From Motiliproteus sp047622605 (GTDB lineage Bacteria; Pseudomonadota; Gammaproteobacteria; Pseudomonadales; Balneatricaceae), in contig JBLHND010000199.1 in assembly GCA_047622605.1 (NCBI GenBank), positions 1-5,208 on the forward strand: a stretch of 5,208 nt of DNA. The letters run 5' to 3'. How positions within the stretch are numbered: position 1 is the stretch's first letter; every line of letters begins with the position of its first letter. Position numbers and translations under genes: made by a program. Below the pieces are notes generated by a model that was not told where the DNA came from, did not search any database, and saw only the letters and a list, made by a program, of their open reading frames with translations. This document shows positions 1 to 4,705 of this stretch, one piece after another.

Positions 1-289
1 GGCCTTTAACAAGCTCGACGCCGAAAATACCCAGACCAGCCTTGGTTTTATGAGCGATCTGGGGCTACAAACGTTGATCGCAGCACCCGACGATAAATAC
101 GCGCTGATGGCGGCGACCATGGATACGGTGATTAACGTCTGTCGCGATGGCTCGGTGGTGGATCTGGATGTCGAGTTTCCGACCCGCAAAGGCAAGGCGC
201 TGTTAGATGCCGATAATCCCATGCGTGCGGCACGTGCAACGGCGTTGGACCGGATGTCCAGCGCGTTGGAGGCGACAGAGGAGTCCTAG
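1..289 (+). CDS. C-terminal end of an SMC/SbcC/MukB-like ATPase (5'-truncated by window edge)
   Basis: Ninety-five codons read from base 2 without interruption to a TAG stop at 287-289; the start lies outside the window. The first visible residues, AFNKLDAENT, match the stretch just after the Walker B acidic pair in SMC/Rad50-like ATPases (family pattern DEAF.K.D, ending in the D-loop). Base 1 is a G, compatible with a preceding GAG Glu codon. Next come DLGLQTLIAAPDDK, a beta-strand typical of these ATPase heads (LGLQ-hydrophobics-P), and MDTVINVCRDG, a strand and turn like the C-terminal lobe of SbcC/MukB-like Walker B proteins. Such proteins have an N-terminal Walker A, a long coiled coil and this C-terminal lobe, and act on DNA in repair, condensation or plasmid defence. 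Mks/Wadjet JetC-type ATPases are candidates, but the fragment is too short to assign a subfamily. The gene converges on the permease gene with nine bases between stops. Confidence 0.72.
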   Translation, partial: AFNKLDAENTQTSLGFMSDLGLQTLIAAPDDKYALMAATMDTVINVCRDGSVVDLDVEFPTRKGKALLDADNPMRAARATALDRMSSALEATEES

Positions 290-298
290 GCGCGGTGC

Positions 299-1201
299 TT
301 ACACCTGGCTGCGAGCCAGGGTCTTATTGCGGCGCTCCTGGATCAGATCCAGCGCCGAATGCCAGATCAGGGTGCTGATCACCATCGCACCCCCTATCAG
401 GGCGTACTGGCCGGGATCTTCATCCAGCACCAGCCAGACCAGGAACGGTGCGCAGACGGTTTCCAATATCATCAGCATCGCCACCTCCGGCGCCGGCAGG
501 TAGCGCGGTCCCTGACTGATCAGCATAAATGAGAAGGGGATGATCACCATTCCCATCGCAAAAATCGCGATCAGGTTGGTATTGGCCAGCGACAGGGAGG
601 TGGCCATCAGCAGGCTGACCAAGGCGGCAAGCAGGGCGGAGGTCAGATACCCTAATCCGAGTGCCGGCCAGATCTGTTGATGGGGGACGCTCGCCATCAG
701 TGAAAACTCTATCCCCATTAAGATCGCGGTCATCAGGGCCAGTAGATTGCCTGTCTGGCTGCCGTCACCGAGACCATCGAACACTAAAACACCCACACCG
801 CACAGGCAACACAGGATCGCCAGCCAGGTTCTGCGGGCCAGGCGTTGCTGTCTGAAGATGCGATCGTAGAGGGCAGAAGCCATAGGTGCCAGTGCCAGGA
901 TAATCAGGGTGTTGGCGACGCTGGTATGCATCAGGCTGAGAACGAAGCCGGTATTGGCAACCGTGATGATCGCGGCCAGTACAAATCCTGTGGGACCGAG
1001 TTTTAAGGCGCTGCGGACGCCTTGTTTACGTCTGGAGACCAGCAGGAAGACCAGCAAGACCAGTCCTGCAAGCAGGCTGCGCCAGAAAACGGCATTCCAG
1101 TTATCAAGGCCCGACAGGCGTAGTGTCAGGGCATCGGGTATCAACAGGGTGACCCCTGAGAGCGTGATCGCTAAGCCTTTACCGCGTTGTGATAGTTGCA
1201 C
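299..1201 (-). CDS. DMT-superfamily (EamA/RhaT-type) membrane permease
   Basis: A 300-residue, very hydrophobic protein with about ten membrane helices (roughly residues 10-27, 37-56, 71-91, 97-114, 123-141, 153-172, 178-198, 209-229, 237-257 and 266-284). These form the two five-helix EamA repeats of drug/metabolite transporters; length and helix count are normal. Family-like signatures are FWRSLLAG in helix 2, the NTLIILALAPMASAL helix of repeat 1, and APEVAMLMILETVCAPFL followed by LDEDPGQYALIGG in repeat 2. It presumably exports or exchanges a small metabolite across the inner membrane; the substrate cannot be read from sequence. The start is GTG at 1201-1199: an in-frame TAG lies 18 bp upstream with no other start between, and AGGA sits 9 nt before the GTG. 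The C-terminal tail is basic (QERRNK), as expected for a cytoplasmic end. It diverges from the small Cys-rich gene. Confidence 0.9.
   Translation of the reverse strand: MQLSQRGKGLAITLSGVTLLIPDALTLRLSGLDNWNAVFWRSLLAGLVLLVFLLVSRRKQGVRSALKLGPTGFVLAAIITVANTGFVLSLMHTSVANTLIILALAPMASALYDRIFRQQRLARRTWLAILCCLCGVGVLVFDGLGDGSQTGNLLALMTAILMGIEFSLMASVPHQQIWPALGLGYLTSALLAALVSLLMATSLSLANTNLIAIFAMGMVIIPFSFMLISQGPRYLPAPEVAMLMILETVCAPFLVWLVLDEDPGQYALIGGAMVISTLIWHSALDLIQERRNKTLARSQV
304..320. terminator. Compact hairpin at the convergent gene junction, possible terminator
   Basis: CCTGGCT (304-310) and AGCCAGG (314-320) form a perfect 7-bp stem with the 3-base loop GCG. It lies 15 bp past the stop of the SMC-like gene and inside the last codons of the permease gene. 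On the plus strand it is followed by GTCTTATT, a weak T-rich tract; on the minus strand there is no T run. Its position fits a terminator for the plus-strand gene, but the tail is poor. Confidence 0.35.
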
Positions 1202-1336
1202 TGCTAGAGATCCTGCCTATGGTCTACTAAGGATGTCGATTGAGCCGCTGATAGTGCTGTTACTGGAGATGGAAGTCCAGAGAGGATGTAAGCTGGGCTT
1301 AGTCTTTGGTGAACTATGTGAGCTACCGGGGATCTG

Positions 1337-1359
1337 TTAACATCCTCGGCTTGTGTTAA
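1337..1359. promoter_or_regulatory. Inverted repeat TTAACA-N11-TGTTAA, possible operator, in the divergent intergenic region
   Basis: TTAACA at 1337-1342 and TGTTAA at 1354-1359 are perfect 6-bp inverted halves separated by 11 bases. They lie 27 bp before the start of the small Cys-rich gene, in the 185-bp region (1202-1386) between two divergently oriented starts. Size and place suit a dimeric regulator's binding site near the small gene's promoter. No convincing -35/-10 pair was found for either gene here. Six-base arms can occur by chance, so the call is tentative. Confidence 0.25.
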
Positions 1360-1386
1360 TTACTCTATCAAAGGTTTCGAACGCGT

Positions 1387-1551
1387 ATGACCGAGTTGTT
1401 GGAAAAGCCGGAGCGTCCCGATGGCAGTGAATGCTGTGGCGGGGGCTGCTGCCCCTGTATCTGGGATTACTACTACACGGCGTTGGGACGTTGGGAAGAT
1501 CAGCAGGAAGAACTGCTGAGTAACCATGACGCCCAGAACTCCAATGCCTGA
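1387..1551 (+). CDS. Small Cys-rich oxidoreductase-like domain protein (54 aa)
   Basis: ATG at 1387 opens 54 codons ending in TGA at 1549-1551. The core at residues 16-29, CCGGGCCPCIWDYY, followed by Y30 and ALGRWED (32-38), matches the Cys-rich oxidoreductase-like N-terminal domain (Pfam Oxidored-like; human OXLD1 carries the same motif). In bacteria this domain typically makes up nearly a whole small protein, as here. Five cysteines at 16, 17, 21, 22 and 24 suggest metal or redox chemistry, but as far as I know the biochemical role of the family is not established. The N-terminus is acidic with prolines (EKPERPDGSE) and the C-terminus is polar; there is no signal peptide or membrane helix, so it is probably cytoplasmic. 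The start is unambiguous: an in-frame TAA lies at 1357-1359 with no other start between. AAAGG at 1370-1374 is a distant (12 nt) ribosome-binding candidate. It is followed four bases later by a REP element. Confidence 0.85.
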   Translation: MTELLEKPERPDGSECCGGGCCPCIWDYYYTALGRWEDQQEELLSNHDAQNSNA

Positions 1552-1555
1552 GTCC

Positions 1556-1578
1556 GTAGGCTGGGATGCAATCCCAGC
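1556..1578 (+). repeat. REP palindrome, left copy
   Basis: GTAG (1556-1559) is followed by the stem GCTGGGAT (1560-1567), a GCA loop (1568-1570) and the second arm ATCCCAGC (1571-1578). The stem is perfect over 8 bp. It lies just past the stop of the small Cys-rich gene and, as RNA, could protect that mRNA's 3' end or slow polymerase, although no T tract follows. Confidence 0.75.
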
Positions 1579-1584
1579 ACTGCC

Positions 1585-1614
1585 CCATCACTCACCCATC
1601 ACTCACCCATCACA
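1585..1614 (+). repeat. 11-bp tandem repeat, about 2.7 copies
   Basis: The unit CCATCACTCAC occurs at 1585-1595 and 1596-1606 without change, followed by a third copy at 1607-1614 that keeps CCATCAC and then diverges to ACAACAGG. It sits inside the REP pair, in non-coding DNA, so copy number could vary by replication slippage without affecting a protein. Confidence 0.85.
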
Positions 1615-1656
1615 ACAGGATGTGGCTGCTTCGACACTCCGGGTGTGCGGGCAACT

Positions 1657-1673
1657 GTAGGTTCCCATATGGG
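1657..1673 (+). repeat. GTAG followed by a perfect CCCATATGGG palindrome, possible degenerate third REP
   Basis: Between the two clear REPs, GTAG (1657-1660) is followed three bases later by the 10-bp palindrome CCCATATGGG (1664-1673), flanked by CAAC (1652-1655) and GTTG (1674-1677). The layout resembles the flanking REPs but the arm sequence differs, so it may be a diverged or unrelated palindrome. Confidence 0.3.
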
Positions 1674-1693
1674 GTTGAGAGCTGGCAATGATA

Positions 1694-1716
1694 GCTGGGA
1701 TTACATCCCAGCCTAC
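1694..1716 (-). repeat. REP palindrome, right copy (inverted)
   Basis: Read on the minus strand, GTAG (1716-1713) is followed by GCTGGGAT (1712-1705), a GTA loop and ATCCCAGC (1701-1694). It differs from the left copy by one loop base. It lies four bases beyond the stop of the outer-membrane protein gene and on the same strand, so each flanking gene ends just before a REP in its own orientation. Confidence 0.75.
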
Positions 1717-1720
1717 AGCC

Positions 1721-2473
1721 CTAGAATCGCACCTCCAGGCCGGCGTAATAGCCCTTGAAATCGATATCGGCGAACACGCCATCCAGATCCTCGACATCGA
1801 CCACCAGTGTCCGGTAGCCCAGGCTCAGGACCAGATCCATCGGCAGGGTCTCGACCAGAGTGTATTTGAGAGCGGCGCGGGCATCGTAAAACTGATCACT
1901 GCCATAGCCTATATAGGAGCCCTCGGTCCAGACGCTCAGCGGCAGGCCGGGGATGCTGATCTCTGCGGCAGCATACGCCATCGGCACCCAGCCCTTGGCG
2001 TTTTCAGTTTCTACCGTAACGCCATCGTCGGCGGTTAGTTCAAGATCGATATACTTGGCGTTGAGGCCGAGATCAAGGCTGAGCAGATCCAGGTCCAGTA
2101 GCTCCCAGTAGAGAATTACATCGGACTGTTGCAGCTCGAGAGTCGTCGCTACCGTTGAGTTGCTGCTATAGGTCGTGCCATTCAGAGTGAAGTTACGGGT
2201 TAGCGTGGCTTGGCCGGCGGTATCCAACGAATCCCGACGCAGCTTGATGTTGGGGATCAGCGGCACGGGGTGCTCAAAACCCAGGTAGAATCCGGTTGCG
2301 GTTTCGTTGCTAAGATTGAATGCGGCAGAGTCCTGCGGGTTGTCACCATAGGTGGCGGTGGGATCGACGCGCCAGCCTTCTACGCCGGCATAAACACTTA
2401 AAAAATCTGCGAAGGCCAGCTGAGGTGTCAGCAGTATAGTGGCCAGGCTGATACCGGTGAGAGTGTGACGCAT
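1721..2473 (-). CDS. Outer-membrane beta-barrel protein, TIGR04219-like
   Basis: A 250-residue protein with a Sec signal peptide: a short basic start (MRH), a hydrophobic core at about residues 5-18, and a likely signal peptidase I site after LAFA (residue 22). The mature part begins DFLSVYAGVEGW and is rich in alternating polar/hydrophobic strands (for example GFYLGFEHPV, VILYWELLDLDLLSLDLGLNAKYIDLEL, LVLSLGYRTLVVDV). It ends GYYAGLEVRF, with the terminal Phe and alternating pattern recognised by the BAM assembly machinery. The ADFL.VYAG start and GYYAGLEVRF end resemble the TIGR04219 family of proteobacterial outer-membrane proteins, whose function is not established. The start is ATG at 2473-2471 with AGGAAGA (2487-2481) 7 nt upstream. 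It has the same orientation as the isomerase 78 bp upstream and could be read from that transcript. A REP element lies immediately downstream. Confidence 0.85.
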   Translation of the reverse strand: MRHTLTGISLATILLTPQLAFADFLSVYAGVEGWRVDPTATYGDNPQDSAAFNLSNETATGFYLGFEHPVPLIPNIKLRRDSLDTAGQATLTRNFTLNGTTYSSNSTVATTLELQQSDVILYWELLDLDLLSLDLGLNAKYIDLELTADDGVTVETENAKGWVPMAYAAAEISIPGLPLSVWTEGSYIGYGSDQFYDARAALKYTLVETLPMDLVLSLGYRTLVVDVEDLDGVFADIDFKGYYAGLEVRF

Positions 2474-2502
2474 TACAGCTTCTTCCTGTGGTCGATGATG
2501 AC

Positions 2503-2524
2503 CGCCAGTGTAGTGCAGCTGGCG
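2503..2524. other. Inverted repeat between the isomerase and outer-membrane protein genes
   Basis: CGCCAG (2503-2508) and CTGGCG (2519-2524) form a 6-bp GC-rich stem with a 10-base loop, in the 78-bp gap after the isomerase stop and before the barrel gene's ribosome-binding site. No T run follows on the minus strand, so it may be a weak attenuator or a chance hairpin. No convincing promoter was found in the gap. Confidence 0.3.
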
Positions 2525-2551
2525 ACGTTTTAGGAGCCTGAAAGTTGTCTG

Positions 2552-3367
2552 CTAGTCATCAAATCCAGACGCATCAGCTGTCGCGGCTTTGAGCATCTCG
2601 GCCTGATGTATCAGGGCGCTGTTCCAGGTAGCGACGTAGTTAAGACCATCCTCGACACTGTGGTCGCGACTGTAGAGCAACATCTCTTTCGTGCCGCGGA
2701 TCGCCAGTGGAGACTTGGCCGCAATCATCGCCGCCAACTCTTTAACCTCGCTCAGTAGCTGTTCGGGGGTCTCGAACACTTTATTGATCAGGCCCTGTTG
2801 GCAGGCTTCGGTGGCGTCGATGGTGCGTCCGGTGAGCGCCAGCTCGTTGGCGATGCCCCGACCCACCAGATGCGGCAGGCGCTGTAGCGTGCCGACATCG
2901 GCGGTGAGCGCCAGATCTATCTCTTTGATGCAGAAGCTGGCATCGGCGCTGGCATAGCGCATATCGCAGCAGCAGATCATATCGACGGCGCCGCCAATGC
3001 AGACGCCCTGTATGGCGGCGAGTACCGGCTTGCGGCAGCGCTCGATGGCCGTCAGATTACCCTGTAGCTGCTTAATCTTCAGCCGTAGGTTTTCGCGACT
3101 GCGTTGCGGATCCGGCTGCTCAGCGGAGAATATTTGTTCGAGCATCGACAGGTCGATTCCGGCGCAAAAATGTTTGCCTTCCCCCGCCAGAATAACAACC
3201 CTGGCCTGGGGCTCGGCATCGATCCACTCGAAGCAGTTCTGGAGATCCCCCCACATCGTCGCGGTCATCGCATTGGCTTGCCGGGGATTATTGAGCGTGA
3301 CGGTGGCGATATGCGCTGACAGCGATAGCTTGAGGGTCTCGAACTGCGGAAGGAGGGGCTGACTCAT
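2552..3367 (-). CDS. Delta(3,5)-delta(2,4)-dienoyl-CoA isomerase (Ech1-type, crotonase superfamily)
   Basis: A 271-residue crotonase-fold protein expected to shift 3,5-dienoyl-CoA to 2,4-dienoyl-CoA, an accessory step in beta-oxidation of unsaturated fatty acids with odd-numbered double bonds. The oxyanion-hole region is HFCAGIDL (67-73) and the second half-site is GVCIGGAVD (121-129). Three acidic residues line up in spacing with the catalytic acids of mammalian ECH1: D129 in GGAVD, E149 in CIKEID and D157 in TADVGTLQRLP. The C-terminal block LLYSRDHSVEDGLNYVATWN (230-249) is also very close to ECH1, which favours the isomerase over plain enoyl-CoA hydratase. Length is normal for a bacterial member, with no targeting sequence, so it is cytoplasmic. 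The ATG at 3367-3365 has AGGAGA (3379-3374) 6 nt upstream. No other beta-oxidation gene is in the window. Confidence 0.9.
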   Translation of the reverse strand: MSQPLLPQFETLKLSLSAHIATVTLNNPRQANAMTATMWGDLQNCFEWIDAEPQARVVILAGEGKHFCAGIDLSMLEQIFSAEQPDPQRSRENLRLKIKQLQGNLTAIERCRKPVLAAIQGVCIGGAVDMICCCDMRYASADASFCIKEIDLALTADVGTLQRLPHLVGRGIANELALTGRTIDATEACQQGLINKVFETPEQLLSEVKELAAMIAAKSPLAIRGTKEMLLYSRDHSVEDGLNYVATWNSALIHQAEMLKAATADASGFDD

Positions 3368-3413
3368 TTTAAATCTCCTGTTAGTGGTCTGGTCAATCAG
3401 AGGCTGTTACAAG

Positions 3414-3433
3414 CCCCTTCCTTCAGGGAGGGG
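3414..3433. other. GC-rich hairpin upstream of the isomerase gene
   Basis: CCCCTTCC (3414-3421), a TTCA loop and GGGAGGGG (3426-3433) form an 8-bp stem with one T-G wobble. It lies 46 bp upstream of the isomerase start, in the 188-bp gap (3368-3555). No T tract follows on either strand. It could sit in the isomerase leader or be a dispersed palindrome. The rest of the gap holds three A5 runs (3463-3467, 3484-3488, 3506-3510; T5 on the minus strand) and a weak inverted repeat, CCATTA (3492-3497) with TAATGG (3518-3523), downstream of the hydrolase gene. A terminator there is possible but not clear. Confidence 0.35.
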
Positions 3434-3555
3434 TGAATAAAACAACCCTGACTCTAGCACCTAAAAACCCAAGCATAACTATCAAAAAGAGCCATTATCA
3501 GGGGCAAAAACCACCGCTAATGGGCTTCCTGCTAGAAGGCCTTGTTGGCACAGAT

Positions 3556-4581
3556 TTAATGAACCAGCGTCAGTCTCGACCAGTCGCCGTCAACAGTCTC
3601 GAGCAACTGCCGCAGGGCTTTGCTCTTGCTGCGATAACCCTGGATATCGGCATCCCAGCGCGCCTTGACCGAATAATGGATCTGTCCCTGGGGGAGGCGG
3701 ATATAAGCGTCGCGGAGTTTATAGATGCCGGTGCGTTCGTTGTGCAGGGCGTCTTTACGCTCGGGGTTGTCCTCTCTAATCTCGTTAAAGAGGAAAGGCT
3801 CGAAGATGAGCCCGAACCCGGTCACCTGCTTGACCATCCAGCGGCACGCGCAATCGCTCAGGTGCTGCTCTTTGTAGCCACCCCCGACATCCGCATGCGC
3901 TCCGGAAAACCAGACCTGTTGCAAATCAAAACCGGGTTTGCTCTCCCAGAGGCTGGGGGTGAAATCGACCCGGTTCTCGTCGATCGCTAGCGCATGGCGC
4001 GCGTGGAGAATGATCTTACTGGGGGAGGTATCATGAAACAGAAACTCCTGTTCACCCAGCGTGCCCCAAAAGGGGACGGGAATACCGAGTGATCCGACGG
4101 TATCCCAGACGCCAACAAAATTTATATAGCTGATATCGGCAACCGCGTAGCGTTCCCGAAAGCTTTTCGCCTGTGCGGCATTGGGGCTGCTGCCTCGGGT
4201 GCGTTTACGATAAAGACGATAGGCCTCGGGTATTCGTTCAGCATGTTCGCGTTTGAGCAGGCCGCAATTGCGGATAAAACCTGCCAGCGAACGCGCGGTA
4301 TAGGCACCTCTGCTGAAGCCAAACAGGTAGAGTTCGTCACCGATTTCATAGTTATGAACGATAAAACGGTAGCAATCCATAATATTTTTATCGATGCCGG
4401 CACCGCTGATGCCGCCTGAAACTTTCTTGCGGTCTGTTCCTACTCCCCAGTCGTAAAAGGCGATCTGGTTGACGCCGTTGGCCGTCGGGCTAACGGCCCG
4501 TGCCAGCCTGAGAACATTGGTGGCGTCTCCCTGTACGGGTGAGTTCCAGGTGCCGTCGGAAAATATCGCGATTCGCTTCAT
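3556..4581 (-). CDS. DUF2235 / Tle1-like alpha/beta hydrolase (putative phospholipase)
   Basis: A 341-residue single-domain protein of the DUF2235 (PF09994) family, which includes the type VI secretion phospholipase effectors of the Tle1 group. The N-terminus MKRIAIFSDGTWN (1-13) is the family opening. GFSRGAYTAR (88-97) holds the GxSxG nucleophile elbow with S90; FVGVWDTVGS (155-164) holds the probable catalytic D160; WFSGAHADVGGGY (224-236) holds the probable catalytic H229. The triad is therefore intact and the enzyme is likely active on an ester, plausibly a lipid. There is no signal peptide, membrane segment or extra effector domain, so it is compact compared with large Tle1 effectors; no VgrG, PAAR, adaptor or immunity gene is visible. 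The start ATG at 4581-4579 has AGGGG (4592-4588) 6 nt upstream. Many DUF2235 proteins are not known to be secreted, so an effector role is not established. Confidence 0.88.
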   Translation of the reverse strand: MKRIAIFSDGTWNSPVQGDATNVLRLARAVSPTANGVNQIAFYDWGVGTDRKKVSGGISGAGIDKNIMDCYRFIVHNYEIGDELYLFGFSRGAYTARSLAGFIRNCGLLKREHAERIPEAYRLYRKRTRGSSPNAAQAKSFRERYAVADISYINFVGVWDTVGSLGIPVPFWGTLGEQEFLFHDTSPSKIILHARHALAIDENRVDFTPSLWESKPGFDLQQVWFSGAHADVGGGYKEQHLSDCACRWMVKQVTGFGLIFEPFLFNEIREDNPERKDALHNERTGIYKLRDAYIRLPQGQIHYSVKARWDADIQGYRSKSKALRQLLETVDGDWSRLTLVH

Positions 4582-4601
4582 CTTTCACCCCTATTCATAT
4601 A

Positions 4602-4630
4602 TCTATAATCCTAAGAGATTAAAATAACAG
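4602..4630 (-). promoter_or_regulatory. Weak sigma70-like promoter candidate for the hydrolase gene
   Basis: The first 60 bp upstream of the hydrolase start are noticeably AT-rich compared with the surroundings. On the minus strand CTGTTA (4630-4625) and TATAGA (4607-4602) are separated by 17 bases, matching the consensus at 3 of 6 and 4 of 6 positions. The -10 lies 20 bp before the start codon, leaving a short leader with the AGGGG site. The match is weak and rests mainly on position and AT content. Confidence 0.25.
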
Positions 4631-4674
4631 GATAAATGACCAGGATGTAGAGTAACTTCGAGCGGTTGCCGAGT

Positions 4675-4684
4675 AGACCGGTCT
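4675..4684. other. 10-bp perfect palindrome AGACCGGTCT
   Basis: AGACCGGTCT at 4675-4684 lies 21 bp beyond the stop of the unrecognised right-edge gene, next to a second small palindrome, CCTAGG (4687-4692). It could be a protein-binding site or a chance occurrence; with no loop it is a poor RNA terminator. Confidence 0.25.
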
Positions 4685-4705
4685 GTCCTAGGTCAGCCTC
4701 CTGGA

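Larger units (their letters stand above)
1556..1716. mobile_element. REPIN/BIME-like unit: two REP palindromes in inverted orientation
   Basis: The unit is bounded by GTAG at 1556-1559 and its complement CTAC at 1713-1716. Each GTAG is followed, reading inward, by the same 8-bp-stem hairpin, so the two ends are near-identical inverted copies (22 of 23 bases agree). This is the architecture of REP doublets, in which a GTAG-type tetranucleotide precedes a palindrome and two REPs face each other; such units are moved by REP-associated tyrosine (RAYT) transposases. No such transposase gene is in this window. The element starts 5 bp after one stop codon and ends 5 bp before the last base of the opposing gene, so it fills the convergent intergenic space. 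Confidence 0.6.

Noticed and set aside
909..1340. 143-codon plus-strand open frame opposite the permease gene
   Set aside because: Most of it is antisense to a clear ten-helix permease and its product is Arg/Ser/Thr-rich with no recognisable motif. Its last part (ATG at 1233, 35 codons) has no well-placed ribosome-binding site and no family resemblance.
1556..1716. Possible CRISPR array
   Set aside because: Only short palindromes and an 11-bp tandem repeat are present; there are no regularly spaced direct repeats with unique spacers and no cas gene.
1721..2038. Plus-strand open frame 1688-2038 opposite the outer-membrane protein gene
   Set aside because: It begins inside the REP region and runs antisense to a gene with a signal peptide and a barrel C-terminus; its composition looks like a shadow frame.
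3650..3659. Sequence GCTGGGATGC on the minus strand inside the hydrolase gene, identical to the REP arm start
   Set aside because: There is no second arm and no GTAG head, and it encodes conserved-frame residues (RWDA), so it is a chance match rather than a REP.
3433..3990. 185-codon plus-strand open frame with a GTG start
   Set aside because: It overlaps the well-supported DUF2235 gene on the other strand and its sequence is a complement shadow; the first codons lie over the GC hairpin and no ribosome-binding site fits.
4690..4705. AGGAGG on the minus strand just past the right-edge gene's stop
   Set aside because: No ATG, GTG or TTG with a sustained open frame follows at a usable distance, so it is not evidence for a small gene.
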